The notes under the pieces were generated by a model, which was given only the letters and a program-made list of their open reading frames with translations, did not search any database and was not told the origin of the DNA. Source: JBHIET01 sp046760785 (GTDB lineage Bacteria; Chloroflexota; Anaerolineae; B4-G1). From it: DNA of 14,789 nt. This document shows, one piece after another, positions 1 to 7,381 of this stretch (position 1 is its first letter; each line of letters starts with the position of its first letter). The stretch spans positions 1 to 14,789 of the forward strand of contig JBHIET010000081.1 in assembly GCA_046760785.1 (NCBI GenBank). Reading direction: 5' to 3'. The translations under genes and the position numbers were made by a program.

Positions 1-61
1 CGCTGCCGAGAGCTGCTCCCACGATGGCCCCGACATGGCTTCTCTCAAGTACTGATACTGA

Positions 62-89
62 AGTGAGGCGTGAAACGTGAAACGTAAGG
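62..89 (+). repeat. Degenerate heptanucleotide tandem repeat in the 5' leader
   Basis: Four consecutive 7-base units lie here: AGTGAGG (62-68), CGTGAAA (69-75), CGTGAAA (76-82) and CGTAAGG (83-89). The two middle units are identical and the outer ones differ at two or three positions. The last unit runs into the Shine-Dalgarno sequence of the macroglobulin gene. Similar 7-base periodic tracts occur at 3151, 4251, 8144 and 10986. Confidence 0.7.
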
Positions 90-91
90 AG
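86..91 (+). promoter_or_regulatory. Ribosome binding site of the macroglobulin gene
   Basis: AAGGAG ends 8 bases before the ATG at 100. It fixes the start codon and is partly made by the last heptad of the repeat in front of it. Confidence 0.8.
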
Positions 92-99
92 CACACCCG

Positions 100-3000
100 A
101 TGCGAAATCTATCCCTTTACAAAACCATAGCTCTTATCACGCTGTTAAGTTTGCTGCTGGGAGCCTGTTGTCCCAAACCCACGCCCAGCCCATCTCCTCC
201 CTATACCCCGCCCCCGCCCGGCACAGTCTCCCCCGTCATCGTCCAGCGCACACCGGAGCGGGGCGAGGAACTGCCGCCCGATGGCAGCATCCAGTTGGTG
301 TTCGACCGGGCGATGGACCGCGCCTCCGTCGAGGCCGCCTTCCAGGTTAGCCCGGATGTGCGGGGCAGCCTCGAGTGGGCCGACGAGCGCACCGTGCGCT
401 TCAAGCCTGCCCGCGACCTGAAGCGGGACAGCGAATACTGGGTCACGCTGGGTGCCGGGGCTAAAGCAGCCGATGGCGACCCCCTCGATGGAGCCTACCG
501 CTTCCGCTTCCGCACCGTCGGCTACCTGGAGGTGGCTCAGGTCATCCCCGCCCCCGGCGCGGAGGACGTGGAAGCCACGAGCACCGTCACCGTCATCTTC
601 AACCGGCCCGTCGTCCCCCTGACCGCCGTGAGCGACCCGACCTACACCGACCTGCCCCGGCCGGTCACATTCGATCCGGAGATCGAGGGCCAGGGCGAGT
701 GGCTCAACACCTCCATCTACGTCTTTACCCCTGCCGAACCGCTGGCCGGCGGCACTGATTATACGGCTCGCATCGCGGCCGGGCTTGAAGACACCACTGG
801 CGGCATCTTGCCCGAGGACTACGAGTGGTCCTTCTCCACCCAGCCACCACAGGTCGTGTGGGTCTCGCCATCAGAGGACGCGGAACTGGTGGGGGTGGAT
901 ACCGCCGTCCAGGTCGTCTTCAACATGCCGGTGGACTGCGCTTCGGCGACCGGGTCGTTCAGCCTGCGCGCCGGGCTGCGTTCCATCCCCGGCCTCTTCG
1001 AGTGCGTAGAGAACACCCTGACCTTCACACCCACCGAGCGGCTGGCCTTCGACGCGACTTACACAGCGCGGGTGGATGCGGGCGTGCGTAGTGCCGGAGG
1101 GGGGAGTGGCATGCGTGGCGACTACGGCTGGCGCTTCACCACCGTCCCGCTGCCGCGCATCCTCGGCACCAACCCCCACGACGGTCAGCAGGACGCCTGG
1201 CCCTACACCGACTTCGAAATCACCTTCAACGCGCCCATTGACCCCGACACAGTGATGCCCAACCTGGAAATGACCCCGCCGCTCTCACCCACTTTGGTTT
1301 ACACCTACTTCCGCACCTGGGATAACACCTTCGTGCTCAGCTTCGGTGCGCAGCCCTCCACCGACTACGAGGTCCGTATCGGCCCTCGTATAGCCGACCC
1401 TTACGGCAACACGACCGGGCAGGAGATGACCGTGCGCTTCCGTACTGCCGCGCTCGACCCCTCGGCCCAAATCCACATCCCCGGCATGCTCGGCACTTAC
1501 GACGCGCACCAGCCGGCCAGCGTCGTAATCGGGTACCTGAACACCACCCGGCTCGACCTGAGCCTCTATCGGCTCAACTTGTCCGAACTCTTCCGCGCCC
1601 AACAGGACTGGTGGGAGTATGAACCTGCCAGCGCCCCCGTTCGCCAGTGGACGATTCCCGTCGAGGCCCCCCTCAACGAGACCGGCTACGCGCTGGCAGA
1701 GTTGGTCGAGGGTGGGGGAACGCTTGCGCCGGGCCTCTATCTGCTGGATATGCAAGCTGCCGGCGTGGAGTACGACCGCTGGGGCCACCGCAAGCTGCTG
1801 GCCGTCTCCGAGTACAACCTGACGCTCAAGACCGGCCGTGATGAGATGTGGGCCTGGGCAACCGATCTGGCGACCGGACGGCCCGTCGCCGACCTCACGT
1901 TGACGGCATGGAATTACGATGGCGACTCCCTCGGCACGGCGATCACCGACGGGGATGGCCTGGCCCGCTTCGCTCTGGACGCCAGGTACTACGACACGGT
2001 CTACGTCGTGGGGCAGGAACCGTTCGTCCTGGGCGGAACTGAATGGGACTGGAGCGCAGGCATCGGCCCCTGGGACTTTGGTCTGGAGGTGGGCTACGGA
2101 GATAGCGACCACCGTGTCCACATCTACACCGACCGGCCCATCTACCGGCCCGGTCAGACCGTCTACTTCCGAGGTATTATCCGCGCCGAGGACGACGTGC
2201 GCTACAGTTTGCCTTCTGCTGGCTCGGTAGACGTCACCATCTACGACGGAGCCGGGGAGCAAGTGTATCAGGAGGAACTGGAACTGGACAAATTCGGTGC
2301 CTTCCACGGCGAACTTCTGCTGGCCGAGGGCGCAACGCTGGGTGAGTATGCCATCAACGCTACCTTCGGCACTGAAAGCTTCTACGCTGACTTCACCGTC
2401 GCCGCCTACCGCCCGCCGGAGTTCGAGGTCACCGTCACGCCGGAGGAGGCAGAACTGGCCGCCGGGCAGGCGACCGAGGCCTCCATCGCAGTGCGCTATT
2501 TCTTCGGCGGCCCCGTCGCCGATGCGAGCGTCGAGTGGAACGTCCTCTCCGCACCCTACCGCTTCGAGCCGGCCCAGTTTGGCCGCTACGACTTCACCGA
2601 CGAGGACAACCCCTGGGTCTGCCGCTGGTGCTGGTGGTGGGAGCCGCCCGCCCCTGAGGTCATCCTCAGCGGCGCAGGCCAGACCGACGATGATGGGAAC
2701 CTGACCATCGGATTGCCGACCGAGATAATGACCGGCGGGCAGCGGCTGACCATCGAGGCGACCGTCTACGGCCGGGACGGGCAGGTCATCTCCGGCCGCA
2801 GCGATGTCGTGGTCCACAAGGGCGAGTTCTACGTGGGGCTGGCGCCGCAGCAGTACGTGGGCCAAGCGGGCGAGGAGCTGGCGCTGGACGTGGTGACGGT
2901 GGATTGGAAGGGAGGGCGAGTGCCGGGGCAAGCCCTGGACGTGCAGGTCTTCCGCCGCGAGTGGGTCAACACCTTCGTCGAGAGCGAGCTGGGCGGTTCG

Positions 3001-6000
3001 ACAGGGCTCACCACAAGCGGCGGCACCTGGGAGTGGGAGACGGTAGACACGCTCGTCTATACCTCCACGCTCACCACCGACTCCAACGCCGAGGGGGTGG
3101 TGACCTTCACGCCGCAGGAGGGCGGCTCCTACCGTGTCGTCGTCCAGTCACGCGATACGCAATACGCAATACGTTCCTCCACCTGGGTGTGGGTCAGTGG
3201 GGAGGAACACGTCTCCTGGCGGCGGGAAAACAACGACCGCATCACCCTCATCAGCGACAAAACCACCTACGTCCCCGGCGAGACGGCCGAGATACTCATC
3301 CCCAGCCCCTTCGCGGGCGAGCAGTGGGCCTGGATCACGGTCGAGCGGGGGGGCGTGCTGCAGCAGGAAATCCTGCGCCTGGAGAGCAATTCCACCGTCT
3401 ACCGGCTGGACATCACCGCCGACCACGCGCCCAACGTCTACGTCTCCGCCGTCATCGTCAAGGGACCCGACGCGAACGAGCCGGTGGCGACGCACAAGGT
3501 GGGCTACGTCGTGCTGACCGTCGAGCCGGTGGAGCAGGAATTGAATATCACGCTCGAAACCCCTGGGGTCTCTGAGCCGGGCGACACCGTCTCCTTCGAG
3601 GTGCGGGCCACCGATGCGGAGGGCGAGCCGGTGCAGGCCGCCTTCTCGCTCGACCTGGTGGACAAGGCGGTGCTGAGTCTCAAGCCCCGCACGGAGGATG
3701 CCATCCTTGAAGCATTCTACGGACGGCGCGGATTGGGCGTCTCGACCGCCAGCGGGTTGGTCATCTCCATCAACCGGTTGCTGCTGGAGCAAATGGAGGA
3801 GGTGGAAGAATACCTGGCTGCGCAGGACCTGGGAGTGGGCGGCGGAGGGGAGGAGATGGTCCCCGGAGCGCCAATGCCCACGGCGGTGGCCGAGCTGGCC
3901 GCCGAAGAAGGAGAGATGCGCAAAGCGACGGCCGAGCTCCCACCCGGCGTCGAACTGCGGGAGGAGTTCGAGGACACCGCCTTCTGGGAAGCGACCGTCG
4001 TCACCGACGGGGCCGGCCGGGCCACGGTCGAGATCGAATTGCCGGATAACCTCACCACCTGGGTGCTGCGGGGCGTGGGCGTGACCGCCGAGACGAAGGT
4101 GGGCGAGGAGACAACCGAACTGCTGGTCACCAAGCCGCTGCTGGTACGGCCCGTCACGCCCCGCTTCTTCGTCGTGGGCGACCGGGTGCAACTGGCCGCG
4201 CTGGTGAGCAACAACACCGGCGAAACCCTCGACGCGCTGGTCACTCTGCACGCAACAGGCCTCACACTCGACGCAACACGCAATGCGCAGCACGAGGTCC
4301 CGGTGACGATTCCACCCGGCAGCGAAACGAAAGTCGCCTGGTGGGTCGAGGTCGAGGACGTGGAGGCAGTGGACGTGGCGATGAGCGCCGTCGCGGGTGA
4401 ATACACCGACGCCGCCCGTCCGCGATTGACCACCGGCCCGGAGGGGACGCTGCTCGTGTACCGCTACACCGCGCCGGAGATCGTGGGTACCGGCGGGCAA
4501 CTGGCGGACGAGGACGCCCGCACCGAGGTGGTGGCCCTGCCCCCCAGGTACGATGATCGCCAGGGGGCGCTCTCCGTCCGACTCGACCCCTCACTGGCTG
4601 CCGGGATGGTTGACGGCCTGGACTACCTGGAGAACTTTCCCTACGAGTGCACAGAACAAATTGTGTCCCGCTTCCTGCCGAACGTGCTGACCTACCGGAC
4701 GCTGCAAAAGCTGGGGATCACAGATGCAGAGCTGGAGGCCAGGCTGCCCGGCCTGGTCGAGGAGGGGCTGAACAAGCTCTATCTGCGTCAGCACGGGGAC
4801 GGCGGCTGGGGCTGGTGGTACGAGGGGGAAAGCAACCCCTACCTGACCGGTTACGTCCTCTTCGCGCTGGTCAAGGCGCGGGAGGCCGGCTTTGAGGTGC
4901 GGGGAGACGTGCTAGAGCGTGGCCTGAACTACCTGGAGAGCACACTGGTCTCGGCCCGCGAACTCCGATCCTACCGTGAGGCGAACCGGCAGGCGTTTGC
5001 GCTCTACGTGCTGGCCGAGGCGGGCGAGACAGGCCAGGCCGGCGAGTACGTCGGCGATCTGTACCGTCGCCGGGACAAACTCAGCCACTACGGGCGGGCC
5101 TTTCTGGCACTCACGCTGGGCCTGATTGACGAGAACGACAACCGCATCGAGACGCTCCTCTCCGACCTGCAGAACGCAGCCATCCTCAGCGCCACCGGCG
5201 CGCACTGGGAGGAGGCGGACTACGACTACTGGGCGATGAACACCGACACCCGCTCCACCGGGGTCATCCTGGATGCGCTGGTCAGGCTCGATCCCGAAAA
5301 CGCACTCATCCCCAACGTGGTGCGCTGGCTGATGATCGCCCGCCGCGATGGCATCTGGGAGACGACGCAGGAGACCGCCTGGGCACTCATCGGTCTCACC
5401 GACTGGATGGCCGTCACTGGCGAGCTTGAAGGCGCGTACGATTACGGCGTGTGGCTCAACGACGAAAGCCTGGCCACAGGCTCCATCACGCCGGACACGG
5501 TTGGCGAGCCGATCCAACTGCGGGTGGACGTGGCGGAATTGCTTGCTGACGCAGGCAACCGGCTGACAATCGGCCGCGGGCCAGGCGAGGGTCGGCTGTA
5601 CTACACCGCTCACCTCAAGGTCTACCTGCCGGTGGAGGAGATCGAGCCGCTCGACCGGGGCATCATCGTCTCCCGCCGCTACACCGACCCCGAGTGCACC
5701 GAGGGAGCCAAATGCCCGGAGGTGGACGGGGCCACGGTCGGCGATGTGGTGCAGGTGAAGCTGACCATCATCGCGCCGCACGACCTCTATTACGTCGTCG
5801 TCGAAGACCCGCTGCCTGCCGGGGGCGAAGCGATTGACACCGGTCTGGATACGACGAGCGAACTGGCGCAGGCAGCAGGGTTATACCGAGAGGCGGAAGA
5901 GGAACCGTGGTACGATTTCTACTACTGGTGGTTCCGCTGGTACAGTCGCAGCGAGATGCGCGACGACAAGGTGGTGCTCTTCGCCGATTACCTGCCGGCG

Positions 6001-6144
6001 GGCACCTACGAGTACACCTACACCTTCCGCGCTACCCTGCCGGGTGAGTATCGGGTCATCCCCACCACCGCTCACGAGTTCTACTTCCCGGAGGTGTTTG
6101 GGCGGGCGGATGGGAGACTGTTCACGATTGGGGAGGGAGAGTAG
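100..6144 (+). CDS. Alpha-2-macroglobulin family lipoprotein with N-terminal Ig-like domains
   Basis: A 2014-residue extracytoplasmic protein, probably a protease trap anchored in the membrane. Residues 1-22 form a lipoprotein signal with lipobox L20-G-A-C23; C23 is the predicted lipidated residue, followed by C24 and a Pro-rich tether (25-41). Four bacterial Ig-like (Big_5/SbsA-type) units follow at about 44-140, 143-247, 249-349 and 351-450. A macroglobulin body comes next, with the MG2 signature TDRPIYRPGQ near 677 and a Gly/Glu/Ala-rich bait-like region at about 1207-1289. The MG7-like A2M domain begins at about 1290 (DTAFWEA..). The thioester domain spans about 1497-1780 with C1517-T-E-Q1520, so the thioester Cys and Gln are kept. 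The aromatic-rich C-terminus resembles a receptor-binding/MG10 module. In proteobacteria such proteins often pair with PBP1C; none is visible here. Trapping of proteases is inferred from the family. Two heptad repeats lie in the frame without breaking it. Confidence 0.93.
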   Translation: MRNLSLYKTIALITLLSLLLGACCPKPTPSPSPPYTPPPPGTVSPVIVQRTPERGEELPPDGSIQLVFDRAMDRASVEAAFQVSPDVRGSLEWADERTVRFKPARDLKRDSEYWVTLGAGAKAADGDPLDGAYRFRFRTVGYLEVAQVIPAPGAEDVEATSTVTVIFNRPVVPLTAVSDPTYTDLPRPVTFDPEIEGQGEWLNTSIYVFTPAEPLAGGTDYTARIAAGLEDTTGGILPEDYEWSFSTQPPQVVWVSPSEDAELVGVDTAVQVVFNMPVDCASATGSFSLRAGLRSIPGLFECVENTLTFTPTERLAFDATYTARVDAGVRSAGGGSGMRGDYGWRFTTVPLPRILGTNPHDGQQDAWPYTDFEITFNAPIDPDTVMPNLEMTPPLSPTLVYTYFRTWDNTFVLSFGAQPSTDYEVRIGPRIADPYGNTTGQEMTVRFRTAALDPSAQIHIPGMLGTYDAHQPASVVIGYLNTTRLDLSLYRLNLSELFRAQQDWWEYEPASAPVRQWTIPVEAPLNETGYALAELVEGGGTLAPGLYLLDMQAAGVEYDRWGHRKLLAVSEYNLTLKTGRDEMWAWATDLATGRPVADLTLTAWNYDGDSLGTAITDGDGLARFALDARYYDTVYVVGQEPFVLGGTEWDWSAGIGPWDFGLEVGYGDSDHRVHIYTDRPIYRPGQTVYFRGIIRAEDDVRYSLPSAGSVDVTIYDGAGEQVYQEELELDKFGAFHGELLLAEGATLGEYAINATFGTESFYADFTVAAYRPPEFEVTVTPEEAELAAGQATEASIAVRYFFGGPVADASVEWNVLSAPYRFEPAQFGRYDFTDEDNPWVCRWCWWWEPPAPEVILSGAGQTDDDGNLTIGLPTEIMTGGQRLTIEATVYGRDGQVISGRSDVVVHKGEFYVGLAPQQYVGQAGEELALDVVTVDWKGGRVPGQALDVQVFRREWVNTFVESELGGSTGLTTSGGTWEWETVDTLVYTSTLTTDSNAEGVVTFTPQEGGSYRVVVQSRDTQYAIRSSTWVWVSGEEHVSWRRENNDRITLISDKTTYVPGETAEILIPSPFAGEQWAWITVERGGVLQQEILRLESNSTVYRLDITADHAPNVYVSAVIVKGPDANEPVATHKVGYVVLTVEPVEQELNITLETPGVSEPGDTVSFEVRATDAEGEPVQAAFSLDLVDKAVLSLKPRTEDAILEAFYGRRGLGVSTASGLVISINRLLLEQMEEVEEYLAAQDLGVGGGGEEMVPGAPMPTAVAELAAEEGEMRKATAELPPGVELREEFEDTAFWEATVVTDGAGRATVEIELPDNLTTWVLRGVGVTAETKVGEETTELLVTKPLLVRPVTPRFFVVGDRVQLAALVSNNTGETLDALVTLHATGLTLDATRNAQHEVPVTIPPGSETKVAWWVEVEDVEAVDVAMSAVAGEYTDAARPRLTTGPEGTLLVYRYTAPEIVGTGGQLADEDARTEVVALPPRYDDRQGALSVRLDPSLAAGMVDGLDYLENFPYECTEQIVSRFLPNVLTYRTLQKLGITDAELEARLPGLVEEGLNKLYLRQHGDGGWGWWYEGESNPYLTGYVLFALVKAREAGFEVRGDVLERGLNYLESTLVSARELRSYREANRQAFALYVLAEAGETGQAGEYVGDLYRRRDKLSHYGRAFLALTLGLIDENDNRIETLLSDLQNAAILSATGAHWEEADYDYWAMNTDTRSTGVILDALVRLDPENALIPNVVRWLMIARRDGIWETTQETAWALIGLTDWMAVTGELEGAYDYGVWLNDESLATGSITPDTVGEPIQLRVDVAELLADAGNRLTIGRGPGEGRLYYTAHLKVYLPVEEIEPLDRGIIVSRRYTDPECTEGAKCPEVDGATVGDVVQVKLTIIAPHDLYYVVVEDPLPAGGEAIDTGLDTTSELAQAAGLYREAEEEPWYDFYYWWFRWYSRSEMRDDKVVLFADYLPAGTYEYTYTFRATLPGEYRVIPTTAHEFYFPEVFGRADGRLFTIGEGE
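3151..3173. repeat. In-frame heptanucleotide repeat inside the macroglobulin gene
   Basis: CGCGATA (3151-3157), CGCAATA (3158-3164) and CGCAATA (3165-3171), then CG. The three units total 21 bases, so the reading frame is kept. They encode roughly residues 1018-1024 (around RDTQYAIR), in a macroglobulin-type beta domain shortly before a conserved-looking SSTWVWVSG segment. Confidence 0.65.
4251..4292. repeat. Degenerate heptanucleotide tract inside the macroglobulin gene
   Basis: CGCAACA occurs at 4251-4257 and again exactly 21 bases later at 4272-4278. CGCAATG (4279-4285) and CGCAGCA (4286-4292) follow in the same 7-base phase. The intervening 14 bases (4258-4271) are diverged. The tract codes for the segment around DATRNAQH, before the EVPVTIPPG strand of the macroglobulin fold. 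Confidence 0.5.
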
Positions 6145-6272
6145 GAAGTTAGACGAGAAACGACAGTCGGGCGACCAGCTATTGGGCCGTTGGGCACTCT
6201 TGACCCCGAAACTGAAATGCACGCCTTTCAGCGTTGCCGGCGGCAGTTTCGTTCAGTAAATCGCGACCAAAA

Positions 6273-6300
6273 TTGCGCGCTGCGCGGAGGTGAGTATAAT
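6273..6300 (+). promoter_or_regulatory. Probable sigma-70-type promoter of the patatin-like gene
   Basis: A perfect -10 box TATAAT (6295-6300) is preceded by a weak -35 TTGCGC (6273-6278) with a 16-base spacer. Initiation would be near 6307, leaving about 80 bases of leader before the ATG at 6389. Confidence 0.45.
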
Positions 6301-6372
6301 CGCAGGCAGCACGCCAGACGGTGGGGGTTCGACCCTCGCGATTGGAGAAGGCAAGCCAATGCCCAACGAGAG

Positions 6373-6380
6373 AAGGGAGG
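6373..6380 (+). promoter_or_regulatory. Ribosome binding site that decides the patatin-like start
   Basis: AAGGGAGG ends 8 bases before the ATG at 6389. The frame is open upstream (GTG at 6290, ATG at 6359), but this site and the position of the conserved DGGGIKG motif favour 6389. Confidence 0.75.
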
Positions 6381-6388
6381 CAGCAAAT

Positions 6389-7324
6389 ATGAAACCATTT
6401 CGCAACCACGTCGCCATCGCCATTGACGGCGGCGGCATCAAGGGGGTGATAGTCGCCCGGGCGCTGGCTGTCCTGGAGGATTATCTGGGTCAATCGTGCC
6501 ACGAAATCTTCCGGCTGGCGGCTGGCACCTCCACCGGCTCCGTCATCTCGGCTGGCATCGGAGTGGGGCTGACCGGCGCGGAGATGCACCGGCTCTACGC
6601 CGAACTGGCCGGGAGTGTTTTCCGCAAGACCTGGCGCAGTTGGTTGTGGCCGCTCACCCGCTACCGCTATCCCCAGGAGCCGCTGGCAGCCGCACTCAGG
6701 GAGCACATCGGCGAGATAACGATGGGCGACTTCTGGTTGGCCGACCCACCCAGCGACGTGGTCATCACCACCTTCGACTTGGTGGACAACCGCACCCGCT
6801 TCATCAAGCCGTGGAAGGAGGAGTATGCCGGGTGGTCGGTGGTCAAGGCAGTGCTGGCCTCCTCGGCGGTGCCCACCTACTTCCCCGTGGTGGAGGGACA
6901 GTACGTGGACGGCGGCGTGGGGTCGTACGTCAACCCCTGCTACCTGGCCGCCTACGAGGCCCGCTTCTGCCTGGAGTGGGACCCTGCCGAGACGACGCTC
7001 CTCAGCCTGGGCACGGGCCGCGATCCGCACACGATCCAGCCCGGCGACGCCAACCGCTTCTGGGCCTGGGATTGGATCGGGCCGGTGTTGGGTGCCTTCC
7101 TCCAGTCGGCCGATGACCAACAGGTGCACCTGGTGCGCACCTTCTTCGAGCAGCTCGACTTCCGCCGCTTCCAGATAGACCTGCGCGAGCCGATCGCGAT
7201 GGACGACGTCAGCAAGATCCCCGAACTCACCATCTACGGCGACGAACTGGGGCGCAAGATTCTCAACGACGAGACCGACCGGGCGCTGGAGGTCAAGCCT
7301 GCCCGTGCGCCACGCCGCTTATAG
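6389..7324 (+). CDS. Patatin-like phospholipase family protein
   Basis: A 311-residue patatin-fold lipid acyl hydrolase using a Ser-Asp dyad. Visible motifs are the oxyanion-hole loop D13-GGGIKG19, the nucleophile elbow G46-T-S48-T-G50 (S48 catalytic), and the D174-G-G motif (YVDGGVG) giving the catalytic Asp. Spacing and length fit stand-alone bacterial patatins such as CapV- or YchK-like proteins. No signal peptide or membrane segment is seen, so it is probably cytoplasmic or peripheral. The elbow is followed by Ser where many patatins have a second Gly, which should be tolerated. The gene has its own probable promoter and converges on the next gene on the other strand. It is not next to a CD-NTase, so there is no reason to call it a CBASS effector. 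The natural substrate cannot be told from sequence. Confidence 0.9.
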   Translation: MKPFRNHVAIAIDGGGIKGVIVARALAVLEDYLGQSCHEIFRLAAGTSTGSVISAGIGVGLTGAEMHRLYAELAGSVFRKTWRSWLWPLTRYRYPQEPLAAALREHIGEITMGDFWLADPPSDVVITTFDLVDNRTRFIKPWKEEYAGWSVVKAVLASSAVPTYFPVVEGQYVDGGVGSYVNPCYLAAYEARFCLEWDPAETTLLSLGTGRDPHTIQPGDANRFWAWDWIGPVLGAFLQSADDQQVHLVRTFFEQLDFRRFQIDLREPIAMDDVSKIPELTIYGDELGRKILNDETDRALEVKPARAPRRL

Positions 7325-7381
7325 GAGGCAGGCAGGGCGGAACGGCTGCGGCGTGGGCAAGACGAAAGTCCAGAAGAGCAA
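7325..7381. other. Short convergent gap
   Basis: Fifty-seven bases separate the stop codons of the converging patatin-like and amidohydrolase genes. No clear terminator hairpin is visible on either strand. Confidence 0.4.

Larger units (their letters stand above)
1..99. other. Left edge and leader of the macroglobulin gene
   Basis: This short stretch precedes the first gene. Two forward frames are open from the left edge and stop at 53-55 and 64-66, so the 3' end of an upstream gene may lie here, but the residues are too few to identify it. I see no convincing -35/-10 pair, so the macroglobulin gene may be transcribed from further upstream. The last 38 bases hold a heptanucleotide repeat and a strong ribosome binding site, listed separately. 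Confidence 0.3.
6145..6388. other. Spacer between macroglobulin and patatin-like genes
   Basis: This 244-base gap carries a probable promoter for the patatin-like gene (6273-6300) and a small GC-rich hairpin at about 6321-6340 (GGG, loop TTCGA, CCC, extended by G-C and wobble pairs). The hairpin looks like a tRNA T-arm but has no tRNA around it. No terminator with a T-run is visible after the macroglobulin stop. Confidence 0.4.

Noticed and set aside
1285..2931. Long open frame of over 500 codons on the minus strand inside the macroglobulin gene
   Set aside because: It is antisense to a clearly conserved protein, shows no recognisable domain, and such open frames are common in GC-rich coding DNA.
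3148..4500. Another antisense open frame of 450 codons
   Set aside because: Composition is rich in Gly, Arg and His without any family motif; it mirrors the codon bias of the real gene.
6321..6340. T-arm-like hairpin with GGTTCGACC, suggesting a tRNA end
   Set aside because: No D-arm, anticodon arm or matching acceptor strand can be placed upstream, and the site overlaps a TATAAT promoter region.
6290..6388. Longer N-terminus for the patatin-like protein from GTG 6290 or ATG 6359
   Set aside because: The AAGGGAGG site 8 bases before ATG 6389 and the family position of the DGGGIKG motif favour 6389; GTG 6290 would also lie at or upstream of the predicted -10 box.
6389..7324. Patatin as an anti-phage CBASS effector (CapV)
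   Set aside because: No CD-NTase, ubiquitin-like, HORMA or TRIP13-type gene is adjacent; neighbours are ordinary metabolic or surface genes.
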